Assembly (NCBI GenBank): GCA_026122225.1
Contig: JANEZZ010002360.1
Location: forward strand, 62,001-126,000
Direction: 5' to 3'
DNA from: Heloderma charlesbogerti
Taxonomy: Eukaryota > Chordata > Lepidosauria > Squamata > Helodermatidae
DNA length: 64,000 nt
Shown here: piece after piece, positions 1 to 10,799 of the stretch
How the letters are laid out: each line of letters begins with the position of its first letter
Numbering within the stretch: position 1 is the stretch's first letter
Notes under the pieces: generated by a model
Seen by the model: the letters and a program-made list of their open reading frames with translations, nothing else
Told to the model about the DNA's origin: nothing
The model's database searches: none
Made by a program: the position numbers and the translations under genes

Positions 1-588
1 GAATGGCTGCTGTCCTGAGGCCGCCATTTGCTTGCTCCTCTTCAGCCGTGATAGGCTACGTAAATACTTACGTAGCCTATCATGGCTATTGCAGGTATGC
101 CATTTGCGTCCCTGTGGAGGCTGTGATAGGCTACGTAAGTATTTACGTAGCCTATCACGGCAGGGGGGAAGCCCCAGCATACGCAAATGGCGGTGGCTAC
201 CGCTATTTGCGTACGCTGGGTTTTTCCCACCCCCTGCTGTGATAGGCTACGTAAGTATTTACATAGCCTATCACGGCAGGGGGGAAAAACACCCAGCATT
301 TACGTAGCCTATCACAGCGAAGAAAAGGGATGCAAATGATGGCAGCTACAACAGCTGCCATTTGCGTCCCTGCAGGGCTGCCCAGCAGCCAGATGTCCAG
401 CTACGGGCAGCCGGAGCCGGCCGGCGGCTCCATGGCTTGGCTGCGGAGAGGAGCAGGCCGGCCAGGATTCCGGGGGGAGGCACAGAGAGCCTCCCCCTCT
501 GTCGAGGATTCCGGGTGGAGGGACGGAGTGCCTCCCCCGCCCAGCGGAACCCGGCAGAGCCAGGTAAGCAGGGTTTCCTACACCCCTA
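1..588. mobile_element. PH element, left end outside the window
   Basis: Only the right part is present. It contains palindromes of both types (for example around 50-85 and 121-160) and ends with the donor-like caggtaagc and the terminus cacccta at 588. It is followed by atacacac. The sequence matches 23514-24164 base for base apart from scattered substitutions, and the flank is shared too. Confidence 0.85.
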
Positions 589-632
589 ATACACACACAC
601 ACACTCTCTCTCTGTGTATGTATGTATGTATG

Positions 633-678
<46 letters not shown>

Positions 679-770
679 TTGTGTGTGTGTGTATTAGTGC
701 TGTGCTAATACAATATATTATGTTGTATATTATATATTAGATAGACTAACAACAGAGTCATTTAAAAATA
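589..770. repeat. (AC)n and (TA)n microsatellite with flank shared with 24165-24347
   Basis: An AC run, a CT/GTAT stretch and a TA run are followed by about 100 bases that recur almost unchanged after the PH element at 23316-24164. This shows that the element and its flank were copied together. Homology stops near 770 (right copy 24347). Confidence 0.8.
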
Positions 771-780
771 TAATTAATTT

Positions 781-905
781 ATACAACATATAAACCATGA
801 TGGAAGCATCCATCATGGGTTAACTCCTCCCACTACCCAGGACAGGCAAGGAACATGTGGCCAAGCTTTTTTCCTTGGACCAAGGCTCCGTGGCTCCTCA
901 CAGCC
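781..905 (+). repeat. Dispersed repeat, inverted copy of 5960-6085
   Basis: The segment beginning catccatcatgggttaact matches the reverse complement of 6085-5960 closely. The latter lies just upstream of a DIRS-like gag start, so both may be terminal repeats of that element (inference). From 906 to 1199 nothing else is recognisable. Confidence 0.5.
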
Positions 906-1199
906 AGTTCTTTCCTAGCTGAATATTTGGAGAAAGTAGCTCTTGAGGAGCCATTAATGCAGTAATTCAAAAACAAAAAAGGTAGAAAGAAAAGAAGGGG
1001 GAAAAACCTCTCTGGGTATTGGAACGCTGCATTTGAAAAATTGTAATAAATGCTAGTATCAACGGGGATGTTCAGCTGACAGAGGATGCACTATGGATGT
1101 CTCCTGTGTACCAAAACAGAATGCAACTTCATGGTAACTGCCCAACTTTCCATTCCCATCTGATGTGAAGGAGACATCCATCATGGGATGTACAAAAGC

Positions 1200-1766
1200 T
1201 AGGGATGTCAGAGAATTCTGCCATGGACTCCAGTGAGGCTGGATTCTTTAGAATCCGGCCCCCCGGAATCCATGGCGGAACGGCCTCCCCCCCCATGGAA
1301 TCCCCCCGGGACGGAGCTTACCTGGCGGTGGATGTGGCAGCAGATGCAGCAGTGGATGCGTCAGCGGCTCCGGCTGGTCTCCCAGCCACTGCTGGGCTGC
1401 TGCGGCTGCAAATGGCAGCCGTCGTAGCGGCCACCATTTGCATGGCTGCCTTTTGCCGTGATAGGCATAGGCTACATAAATACTTAAGTAGCCTTTCATG
1501 GCAAAGAGCAGTGGAACAATGCCATTTGCACCTCTGCTCTTTGCCATAATAGGCTACGTAAGTATTTACGTAGCCTATCACAGCAAAGGGCAGCCACGCA
1601 AATGGCATAGCAGCCGCCATTTGCGTGGCTGCCTTTTGTCATGATAGGCTGTTTAAATACTTTTAGTGGAGCCAGCTGGGGAGAATTCCGGAGGGAGGGA
1701 CAGGGCGCCTCCCCCCTACTACCGATGTCCCAGAATGGTCGGGTGAGTGGGATTCGTACATCCCTA
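1200..1766. mobile_element. PH element, 567 bp
   Basis: Termini are tagggatgtc and acatcccta. The TSD is acaaaagc (1192-1199) against acaagagc (1767-1774), 7 of 8. The left end has the palindrome centred on attctttagaatcc. Outward donor-like sequences lie at 1316-1324 (ccaggtaagc on the minus strand) and 1742-1748 (ggtgagt). Internal palindromes sit at 1458-1500 and 1545-1585. Confidence 0.88.
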
Positions 1767-1834
1767 ACAAGAGCTACTATTCCCATAGGGCAGGACCCAA
1801 AGCAGGCTGACCTACCTATGGTTGAGGTAATATC

Positions 1835-2242
1835 CAGGAATGCTGGAGAAATTTGAGATGGACTAAAATGAGTTCAGATTTCTAAGAATCCGACCTGTGG
1901 AATCCGCTGCAGAGCAGCACCCCTAAAGCTGCATGGAGTCTGTGGACTTCCGGATGATTTTTTTTTTACTTGCCTGAAATTTACGCATATACCTTCGTAG
2001 GAAAATCCTTAAGTTTCTGCTGAAGAAACATTGAATGGAACGGGAGACAATACGCTAAATGTTACGTACTGAGGTAAATTATGTAAATACTGATGTAAAT
2101 ACTTACATAATTATTTACAGATTTTTCTGCATGATGAAAAAAAATCATCCGCATCCATCTGTGGACACACGATGGAACAGAAGGCACCTGACAATCTGCA
2201 AAACACAGATGGAGCAGATTCTACACAGTCTGTACATCTCTA
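1835..2242. mobile_element. Second hAT-like MITE family, copy 1
   Basis: It aligns end to end with 21024-21431. Both have aggaatgctgg/agggatgctgg at the left and a right end tgtac(a)gccct/atctcta. They share an AT-rich centre with repeated tatgtaaatac. The inner motifs differ from PH elements and no TSD can be shown. Confidence 0.6.
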
Positions 2243-2269
2243 GGTATCTTTTGTAACACTCTACATCTG

Positions 2270-3830
2270 AAGCCTGCTTCAGCAGAAGCATATTTCTCCA
2301 TCCTATAATGCCTTTCAAATATGTGGTGTGAGGACCACGTGGCTGCCCTACAGGTCTCTGCTAAGGGGGCATTAGTATAAAAAGCTGTTGAAGCAGCCAT
2401 GGCCCTGGTGGAGTGTGGTGTAACATGAGTGAGTTTAGGGAGTTTTTTTTAACCTCATAGGCTGCAAAAATACATGCCTTCAGCCACCTGGCAAAGGAGC
2501 ACGGGAAGCTTTCTGCCCAAAGTCTGTTGGATGAAAGGAAACAAATAAGGAATTGGAACATCTGACTTCCTTGGTCCTCTTAAGGTCAATTTTGATGGCC
2601 CTTCTAACATTCAATGTGGGAAGAACAATTTATTGCATTTTGTGAAAGAGAGTGTTAATTTGGGGGAGCTTGGTTGGAGAACTTCCTGTCATCCCTCTTT
2701 GACAAAGAGGGCATAGCCCTTGGTTTCCACTAAGAAGTTTTTGAAGGCTTCCTCTCCAAAGAGGCATGTTCCTGTGATAGGAGCTCTGCTTAGGTTTCCT
2801 TTGGAATAAGCATCCATGTTTCAGCCACAGTGAACATCTTGCCACTGTGGTTGAAGCAATGGAACAGGATGCAAAAATCATGGAATCTTTGTATAACTAA
2901 GAAAGGCTCCTAAGCAAGGAAACACTATCCAGCCCTTTATTGTTGAAAATATCTTCAACCCACAGGAGAGTGGCTTGGGGGGGGGAGCCAGAGAGGAGGA
3001 GTGGAGAGCAAAAGCTGCAGCTCCATGAGCTCTTTTCAGTGTGGCTTCAATATGACAGCCAGCATGGTGTAGTGGCGAAAGTGTTGGACTAGGAGCTGGG
3101 AGATCCGGGTTCTAGTCCCCACTCAGCCATGGAAGCTCACTGGGTGACTTTGGGCCAGTCACAGACTCTCAGCCCAACCCACCTCACAGGGCTGTTGTTG
3201 TGAGGATAAAATGGAGAGGAGGAGGATAATGTAAGCCGCCTTGGGTTCCTTGCAAGAGGAAAAAAGGCGGGGTATAAATGCAATAAATAAATAAATAAGG
3301 CTGCCACTGGGCATCAACTAGAGGAACCTTAAGTTCTTCCATAATCAGCTGTGGTAAGTAGTATTTTTGAGCTCTTTTTTGCCTTGGTAGAGGGCCTTGC
3401 ATTCACCTTTAACCAATTTTTCAAAGGAAGAAGGAAAAGGTATCTCACAGTTAACTGACTTAGGGTCAGGGAATAATGCTTCACTTCTGTAAGGCTGCTT
3501 GGTTGTTTCCTGAGAAGCGTTACGGTTCAGAGTAGCCATAGCTTTAGATAGAATAGGAAGAAAATCATCATTGTAAAATAATCCTACACTGGAAGGTTTG
3601 TTCACTGTCCCAGGATCTGACCATCCACCTGGCCACTCATTTATCAAAACAAGTGAAACTGAGTCAGAAAGGGTGCTCAGGTGAGATTCCTTTGGAGTGA
3701 TGATGTTTTCTCTTGACTGTGAGGCAAGGGTCAGAAGAACTAGGGGCTGAAAAACAGTGGAAGGTGTGAGCAATTTAGTTTTAGCAGGCATCTTGGAGTG
3801 TTTGGACTGAAGTGCCCTCTTTCATTTTTT
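2270..3830 (-). pseudogene. DIRS-like (tyrosine recombinase) retrotransposon remnant
   Basis: On the minus strand 3791-3345 is an open frame ending in SFEKLVKGE, resembling DIRS gag N-terminal parts. After a SINE insertion, 2880-2630 resembles a later gag part (MDAYSK, GEEAFKNFL in shifted frames). At 2430-2280, across frameshifts, HSTRA then CRAATWSSHHIFERHY appears. This is the C-terminal H-x-x-R ... H-Y signature of tyrosine recombinases of DIRS elements. The reverse transcriptase portion is missing. The gag-to-recombinase order fits a deleted DIRS copy. Family assignment comes from remembered motifs and is moderate. Confidence 0.5.
3057..3298 (+). mobile_element. Sauria-type tRNA-derived SINE
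   Basis: The head has A-box-like tggtgtagtggcgaaag and B-box-like gggttctagtcc. The body has cactgggtgactttgggcca and the 3' end reads ggcggggtataaatgcaata followed by an AATA tail. This is the layout of squamate SINEs that share a BovB-like tail. It interrupts the DIRS-like remnant. Confidence 0.85.
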
Positions 3831-3843
3831 CTTTGGCTGTAGG

Positions 3844-4666
3844 TAAGGATGGCGGAGAATTGCGCCACGGATTTCAGTGAGGCCGAATGCACTGGCATTT
3901 GGCCCCCCGAAACCCATGGCAGAACGGCTCCCCACCCCCCGTAGAATCCACCCCGGGACGAAGCTTACCAGGCTGCTGTGATAGGCTATTTAAGTATTTA
4001 CGTAGCCTATCACGGCAAAGGCAGCTACGCAAATGGCGGCCACCACGCCATTTGCGTAGCTGCCTTTGCCATGATAGGCTACGTAAATACTTACGTAGCC
4101 TATCACTGCAAGCTAAAAAACCCCTAACCTCGTACGCAAATGGCGGCGGCTACGGCGGCCGCCATTTGCGTTCCCTTCCTTTTGCTGTTTTAGCCTATGT
4201 AAATATTTACGTAAGCTATTACGGCGAAAAAAAGGGGAATGCAAATAGAGTAGTGGGCGCTATTTGTGTTCCCCTATTTTTCGCCGTAATAGCTTACGTA
4301 AATATTTACATAGGCTAAAATGGCAGAAAAAAAGGGAACAGAAATAGCACCCACTACGCTATTTGGGTTCCCCTTTTTTTTCACTGCAATAGCTTACATA
4401 AATATTTACGTAGGCTAAAACAGCAAAAGAAAGGGAATGCAAATGGTGGCCGCCGTAGCTGCCGCCATTTGCATACATGGTTGTTGTTTTTTCCGGAAGG
4501 CTGCCCAGCGGCCGGATGTCCAGCTGCAGGCGGCCCTGGCCAGCGGCTCTGTGGAATTTCCGTGGAGCGGAGCCAACCGGATTAGGATTTCAGGTGGAGG
4601 TGCGGAGCACCTCCCCCCACCGCGAATCACCCCGTCGAAAAGGTAAGTGACTTTCATACATCCCTA
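3844..4666. mobile_element. PH element, 823 bp, with higher-order palindrome
   Basis: The TSD is gctgtagg on both sides (3836-3843 and 4667-4674), perfect. It contains at least five TACGTA-type palindromes and five ATGGCGGC-type palindromes. From about 4156 to 4450 they are nested into one larger inverted repeat centred near 4246. Donor-like aggtaagt sits at 4641-4648 pointing out, and a matching site is on the minus strand near 3970. Confidence 0.9.
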
Positions 4667-4682
4667 GCTGTAGGGAAGGAGT

Positions 4683-5066
4683 AGGGGCATCTCTACACTA
4701 GCCTAAAATCCTGCATTTAAAATGGGGCTTTCTGCTTCCATTTTAAATGCAGGATCACAACTGACCCCCTTTACACATGCTTTCTTTTCCCCCTCCCCTT
4801 CCCCCCTCCTTCTCCCCATATCTGAGTCCTCCATGATCTTTCATTGATCTCGCTCCTCTTTTTGCCACTTTAACTCTTTTCATGGAGGAAACTGAAGTGG
4901 AACAGAACAGGGTAATTTGATAGCTCGTTATCTGCAATCTATTTAAAAATGGAACAAAGGGCATTTAGTGCAGGCGACACCCTGGAGGGTCATGGCGTCA
5001 TGTAAAGAGCCTGCAAACATCTGTGAAGGAGCAATCTCAATCGCAGGATAAAAGCTCCGTGTGAAG
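4683..5066 (+). mobile_element. Inverted-repeat MITE, mate of 61408-61855
   Basis: The left part is a hairpin of aaaatcctgcatttaaaatg and its inverse. The right part ends cgcaggataaaagctccgtg. The same order occurs in reverse complement at 61855-61408, so this is a full-length dispersed element. Superfamily is unknown. Confidence 0.55.
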
Positions 5067-5489
5067 GAGCCCCAGAAGAAGAAATGGAGGAAGGAGTCCT
5101 TCCCCTGCACTTTTTATATCCCTTTCATTGAAGAGGAAGCTGAGCCAATTCCCTTCTAATGGCCTGTTGAATTGTTTTAAACCAGGCCTGAACCTGGGGA
5201 AGGAGGGACTGTTGTTCAGCTGAATCTCCTGTGCGGGAGGAGGGAGCGCCTTGGGGATGCTGTGGCTCCCTATTATCCCTCAGAAAAGGCTGTGTTTGCA
5301 AAAAGCAGGCTGCACAATCCTGGGAAAATGAAACGGATTGCTGGTGGCAAAATACCGGGTGCGTCCCAGCTTACTCCCACTTCCAGGGCCCCACAGAATG
5401 CTTATGCGCCCTCACAGATTCATCCAGATTGGTATCTGGGTCGGCCTCTTCTGAGGCAGGAACTATGCAGAGGACGCCCAGTCCCTCGT

Positions 5490-6085
5490 CATGCAGTACA
5501 GCAAGGGCTCCACTCCGATCTGCTTGTGTTTGCTGTGCTGTGGTTGCTACGGCAACAGTGGGGTTCGTGCTGTGCCTGGATGCTACCAGCCCTCCTGTAA
5601 CTCCTCACTGTCAGAGCCACCAGCTCCTCAAGCTTGAGCGGGGGTTGTGCCTTGTGATCCGTGGTTGGATTCCAGATGACTCCGAGGTGCGCTACTGACC
5701 ACACCTTTTCTTTTTCCTTACTAGATTTGGAGCTCTTCTTGCTAAGTGGTGCCATCTCATGGCGAAAAGGCAGAAGAGCCAGAAAACAGGTCAGCAAAAC
5801 AACTCTTCTTCTCTATTCGTTCATTTTTAAAAGAGAGAAAGGACTAAATTAGAAAGAGAGAAAGGTTTGTTAAGGAAGAGGTAGAACAAGGACTGATGGG
5901 AGGGGGGGAAGGCCTGGAAAAGGAGATGGTTGAAGAGAGAGAAGAGCAAGCTCTGTCCCAGGCAACGGCAAGGAATGAACTGGCTAGGAGGAGCCACAGA
6001 GGACAGGACCAAGGCAAAAAGCTTGGTCACATGTTCCTTGTCTGTTCTGAGCAGTGGGGGGAGTTAACCCATGATGGATGGGAAT
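5490..6085 (-). pseudogene. Possible 5' end of a DIRS-like element (terminal repeat plus gag start)
   Basis: Minus-strand 6085-5960 is a repeat also found at 781-905. Downstream, an ATG at 5755 opens MAPLSKKSSKSSKEKEK, a basic start like that of DIRS gag proteins, followed by frames broken by shifts. Identification is tentative. The region 5080-5489 holds no recognised feature. Confidence 0.3.
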
Positions 6086-6099
6086 GAGCCTTCGGCACC

Positions 6100-6480
6100 C
6101 TTCATAGCTCTAAGGACACCTTACCCCGAGGAGGTCCCAACTTAAACTGAGCTCAAACATGGGGATGTGTGAACCCGCAAAACCTGATCTCACTGAAGTT
6201 CTCCAAATTCCATCTCGATGCTCCTTCTAACTCAAGTCGATATCGGATTGCAAGCTTCACTTCTTTTCTATTCACATGAAAATCCATGCATATTTCTGTG
6301 CATTTTGCCCCCCAAATGAATGCATCAGTTATGAGCAACGTTGAAATATATGCATTCTTCTCCCATTGATTAAAGCCTATTTGTGCATATTTTCAAAAGT
6401 ACATATTTTTTCATGCACATTTTTCAAATGTATGCATGCTGTTGAATGCACTTGGCAGGGTTGCGGGGAGGGTTGCCCGT
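6100..6480. other. Non-coding, TGCAT-rich
   Basis: Repeated tgcatatttctgtgcatttt-like motifs are typical of an old AT-rich hAT-like MITE. No ends or TSD were found, and nothing gene-like. Confidence 0.3.
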
Positions 6481-6762
6481 ACATCTCATTGCAAGCTCAG
6501 TAATGTATCACCATTGACTGCAGATTGCATCCATGTCCAGTCTGGACAGTGCAGACTGGGTAAATACTGATCAAAAGCAAACTGAAACAAATTTTGCAGA
6601 CATCCCTCCTTGAATGTCCTCCACCAACCTGCTTCCTGAGGAGCAGTCAGAGACTGACACTTCAACACCTTAGACCTTTGACTTGTTACAGGGGCAGTCA
6701 CCTTGCCTGGAGATGCACACTTTGACCATTCTGTTTGGTCCATCCAAGTGTACCGTCTCTGG

Positions 6763-7232
6763 AAGGGATGGCAGAGAATTCCGCCATGGATCTCAGTGAG
6801 GCAGAATGCCAGTGCATTCGGCCCCCCAAAATCCGTGGTGGAACGAAGCCCCCCTGCCCCATCACCCCGCAAAAGGCACGCAAAACAGAGCACCTATCTG
6901 GTGCCGTTCGCACTGCTTTGCGAATGGTGGCCGTGTCTGTGGCCGCCATTTACTTCACGATTTTTCACCGTGATAGACTACGTAAATACTTACATAGCCT
7001 ATCACGGCGAAAAAAAGGGATGCAAATGGCGGCGGCTACGGCAGCCGCCATTTGCATCCCTGCACAGCCCAGCAGTGGCCAGATGTCGCTGCAGGCAGCC
7101 CCGGCCTGCGGCTCCATGGAGTTGCCACGGAGCAGAGCTGGCCAGCGAGGATTTCGAGGGGAGGGACAGAGCGCCTCCCCCCCACTGCAGATGTCATGAA
7201 ATGAAACAGGTAAGTCGTTTCATACATCCCGA
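6763..7232. mobile_element. PH element, 470 bp
   Basis: The TSD gtctctgg is perfect (6755-6762 and 7233-7240). The ends are aagggatggc and acatcccga, each with one change from the family consensus. There is one TACGTA-type palindrome (6968-7007), one GCAAATGGCGGC palindrome (7022-7052) and an outward aggtaagt at 7208-7215. Confidence 0.9.
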
Positions 7233-7240
7233 GTCTCTGG

Positions 7241-7935
7241 CAAGGAGATGCGGAGGACCACAATGTCCTTGGGCCTGAGGGCAGAACGTTTAGCAAAGGG
7301 CTGCACAATGTTTTTAGCCCTGAGGGCTGCATCCAGTGCCAGTGGATGGTCCAAGGGCCACACATGCCTGTACATGCACACACACTGTGTGTGCGGGGGT
7401 GGGGTAGCCTGGCCCCCATCCCAGAAATCCTGTGCAACATTGCTGGGATGGGATGGAGAGGCTGATGCAGTGTTGCTGAGGGAGGGGGAGGATAAAGATT
7501 CCTCCCCCTCTCAATGCCCCAAATGGGCATTACTGCCTAGTGGTGCAAAAGCAGAGATTTGGTGGCAGCAGGGGCATGGGAGCTGCTCAACAGGCACCTG
7601 GGGGCCGAACTAGCACTTCAAATAATTAATTAAAGCACTTCTGGTCAATTAGGGGACCCCAATTATCCCAAAGGTGACCCCAATTAATCAGTAAGTAGAT
7701 TAAAAAGAAATGCTTACCAAAACAAAACAAAAACATACAGGTAATAGGCAATATCTTAGATGAGGCACCCCCGTTCCCCCCCATACACCTCTAGGGGGAA
7801 TCACCTCTTCTGAGATGGTGCTTGCTGGAACATGGCTATGCCTTGTTGTCACAGACATTGGCCAGAGTGCATTGCTATGTTGTTGCTGTTCTTGTAGTGT
7901 TAATGAAGAATTACATTAGGGATCCCTTACTCGCC
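7241..7935. other. Non-coding, no recognised feature
   Basis: Contains a short pyrimidine-poor stretch near 7440-7510 and AT-rich DNA at 7620-7740. No splice-compatible exon or repeat could be recognised. Confidence 0.3.
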
Positions 7936-7939
7936 CCCA

Positions 7940-8302
7940 TGTTAGAAAAAGAGACTCCATAACCATTGGCGCCTCAGTTACGTAGGAGCCCGAGTGGCGG
8001 GAAAAATGTGGGCAGTGCAAAAAGAAGAACCATAATGACACGCTCATGACTAACGGCTTGGTAAGCTGATACTGACTGTTTATTGGCTATTGGCTTGGTA
8101 AGCTAATGTACTGACTGTTTCATTGGTTATTGGCAAGAACAATAGAGGTGATAAGGTATAAAAGGCTTTTGCACACATGTCTCGGGGTTCAGACTGCTTT
8201 GCACCCATTTTGCAAAATGTTCAATAAAATAGTGTTGGATCCACTGCTGCCTGCCTGGCATCCTTTTCTTCTAAACCGAAAGCAAGAACTTTTTATCTGA
8301 CA
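7940..8302 (+). mobile_element. Solo LTR of an endogenous retrovirus
   Basis: It begins TG and ends CA and is flanked by ccca on both sides (7936-7939 and 8303-8306), a 4-bp TSD as made by gammaretrovirus-type integrases. ggtataaaaggc at 8155-8166 is the TATA box and aataaa at 8223-8228 the polyadenylation signal, so transcription is on the plus strand. A near-duplicate inner segment (cttggtaagct...actgactgttt) occurs twice at 8058-8120. No internal coding region is left. Confidence 0.8.
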
Positions 8303-8399
8303 CCCACCCCACCCAACTCCACCCCTATATCTTGTCCACCACAGCTGTCTTCAAGAGAGGACTCTGACAGTCCCAGGGGCTTCCCTACCAACTGGGCTA

Positions 8400-9560
8400 A
8401 GCACTTTCATTTTGCGGTCCCTGGGCAGCTGGGAGTTAGAGCCGAGTGTTCCTTCTAGGAGAGAGTAGGGATGTATGAATCCCACTTACCAGTCCGCTGC
8501 CTGGGTCCGCTGGGGGGGGAGGTGATCCGTCCCTCCCCCCCGGAATCCTCCCCAGCCAACTCCACTCCGAGTCAAGGCTGTGGAGCTGCCGCCGGGGGCC
8601 AGCCGCAACCGGACTTCCAGCCACTGCCGGGCTACTGCAGTGCCATTTGCATCTTTGCATTAGGCCGTGATAGGGTACGTAAGTATTTACGGAGCCTATC
8701 ATGGCCTAACGCAGGGACACAAATGGCGGCCACAGCAGCCTGGCAGCGACCGGAAGACAACCCGCTGCTGCCGCATCCACTGCTGCCACCAGGTAGGTCC
8801 GTTCTGGGGGGGACTTCGTGGGGTGGCAGGGGGGATTGCTCCATTCTGCCACAGACTCCAGGGGTCTGGATTCTAAAAAATCTGGCCTCACTGGAGTCCG
8901 TAGCAGAATTCTCCAGTATCCCTAGGAGAGAGCGGGAGACAAACTCCCTGCAGATGCTCTTTCTTTAGCTGATGGCTGGGGCCAGATCTTAAGAAGATCA
9001 GAAGAGCCATGCTGGATCTGAACAACAGCCTATCCAGTCCAGCATTCCGTTCTCGCTGTAGCCAACCAGCTGCCCCAGTGGGAAGCCCACGAGTAGGACA
9101 TGGGTGCAAACCACCCTCCCACTCATGTTCCCCAGCAACTGGTATTCAGAGGGATACTACTTTCAGTGCTGGGGGTGAAATACATTGTTTTGGACAACAA
9201 CTTCCACAGTCCTTGACCATTGGCCATGCTGCTTGGGGCTTATGTAAACTGTAGTCCAAAAGGTCTGGAGGGCACCAGGTTGCCTACCTATGTGTTAATG
9301 GATCATTATTTCACAATATAAATTGCAGGCATGGTGGCCCTGATCCAGACTGGGACAACAATGGAGGGAAAAGAAAACATTAAAGGCCCCCTACCCCCCA
9401 CATTACTAGGTTCCAATACAGCTTGCAGCCCTTGCTTTTCACCTAGAGCTAGAGGATGTGGAGTTTTTGCTGAATCCCTTCCATCTGTGTTTTGTGGATT
9501 GTCATGTCTCTTTCATTCCATTGTCTGCTCATTAACAGAATTGGATTTCTTTTTAATGAG
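8400..9560. repeat. Segmental duplicate, left block A (mate about 51770-52415)
   Basis: Outside the PH insertion at 8466-8924, this stretch aligns along its length with 51770-52415. Shared segments include the ccagctgccccagtggg region at 9068 and ttcacaatataaattgcagg at 9310. It includes a repeat also seen at 30620 (agccatgctggat) and a tagaggatg hAT-like end at 9450. Confidence 0.75.
8466..8924. mobile_element. PH element, 459 bp, absent from the paralogous site at 51.8 kb
   Basis: The TSD ggagagag is perfect (8458-8465 and 8925-8932). The left end has ccacttacc (outward donor on the minus strand) and the right end the aattctaaaaaatct form of the attctttagaatcc hairpin. There is one TACGTA-type palindrome at 8666-8705. 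The duplicate of this locus near 51.8 kb lacks it. Confidence 0.9.
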
Positions 9561-9832
9561 AATTTTGTTCTACTAGCACTAATTCACATTAGCGCTAATG
9601 CTCACTTGCACAAGTACGCACTTGCACAAATGTGCCAATCTGCATTAGTTAATGCAAATCAGCACTAATCACACACACACACACACACACGCAAATACGA
9701 GTGAAAAATTGGTCTGCAACTCCATGGAAACTACACGACTCAGAAGAAGCCAGCCCGCTGAAGAATCTGCAGGTCAGATTCACAGAGATCCAAACCCATC
9801 TGAATCCACTGTGGATTTCTCTGACATCCCTA
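9450..9832. mobile_element. Third hAT-like MITE family, copy
   Basis: It starts tagaggatgtgg and ends tctgacatcccta. The flanks cctagagc (9442-9449) and ccaagagt (9833-9840) agree at 6 of 8. The interior is AT-rich with a (CA)n run at 9670-9690. Its left part also occurs in the duplicate at 52308, so it predates that duplication. Confidence 0.5.
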
Positions 9833-9985
9833 CCAAGAGTAACAACAACAAAAAAGACATAACTGCCTGCTTCATTTTTTTAAAATAAGGTGTGCTTTGA
9901 TTCTGAGTAAACATTGTGGGTGTCACAATGCAACCAATTCTCAGTTACTTAATTTAGAATGACTGTATTATTTAGTGCTTTTATA

Positions 9986-10778
9986 TAAGGATGTCAGAGA
10001 ATTCCACCACGGAACTCGATGAGGCCGAATGCCAGTGGCGTTCCGAAATCTGTGGCGGAATGGCCTGCCACCCCCCCCGCCACCCCGTGGATCCCCCCGG
10101 GACGAGACTTACCTGGGGTGGATGTTCCGGGCGGCAGCTCCGGCGGTGGCGGCTTCGGCGGTTGGTCTTCCGACCAGCCACCGCTGCCGCCATTTGCAGT
10201 CTGGTCATTTGTTTTTTTGTTTTGTTTTTTACAGAGACATGATAGGCTACATAAAGACTTACGTAGCCTATCACATCCCACTTAACAAAAAACAAAAAAT
10301 GGCGTATGCAAATGGCGGCGGCTATGGCCACCGCCATTTGCGTTCCTTATTTTTCGCCGTCTTAGTCTACGTAAATATTTACGTAGACTATTACGGTGAA
10401 TCAAAAAGGGACGCAGATAGCGCCCACTACGCTACTTGCGTTCCCCTTTATTTTCGCAGTAATAGTCTACGTAAATATTTATGTAGACTAAGACGGCGAA
10501 AAATAAGGAACGCAAATGGCAGCGGCCATAGCCGTCATTTGCGTACGCCCTTTTCTTTTACCCCGCAGCCACTGCAACCGGAAATCCGGCTGTGGACGGC
10601 CCTGGCCTGGCCGGCTGCTCCGCAGACCTGCCGCGGAGCAGAGCCGGCTATCGAGGATTCCGGGGGGGAGGACCGGATCACCTCCCCCCCGTCGAGGATT
10701 CCAGGGGAGGGATGGAACGCCTCCCCCTCCACCATGAACAGAATCCGCGAAAAGGTAAGTCACTTTCGTACATCCCTA
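9986..10778. mobile_element. PH element, 793 bp
   Basis: The TSD cttttata is perfect (9978-9985 and 10779-10786). From 10240 to 10545 TACGTA-type palindromes with GTCTACGTA arms alternate with ATGGCGGC palindromes and are nested about a centre near 10425. Outward donors are cttacc at 10109-10114 (minus) and aggtaagt at 10753-10760. Confidence 0.9.
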
Positions 10779-10799
10779 CTTTTATAGGATGTTCTTGTC

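Noticed and set aside
3057..3140. tRNA gene
   Set aside because: A- and B-box-like motifs belong to the head of a SINE. The cloverleaf is degenerate and the SINE body follows.
5231..5698. 155-codon plus-strand frame
   Set aside because: No recognisable domain. Its opposite strand fits a broken retroelement gag better.
10258..10530. Precursor microRNA genes from the hairpins
   Set aside because: The hairpins are transposon modules in many copies. Without small-RNA data nothing distinguishes any one as a microRNA.
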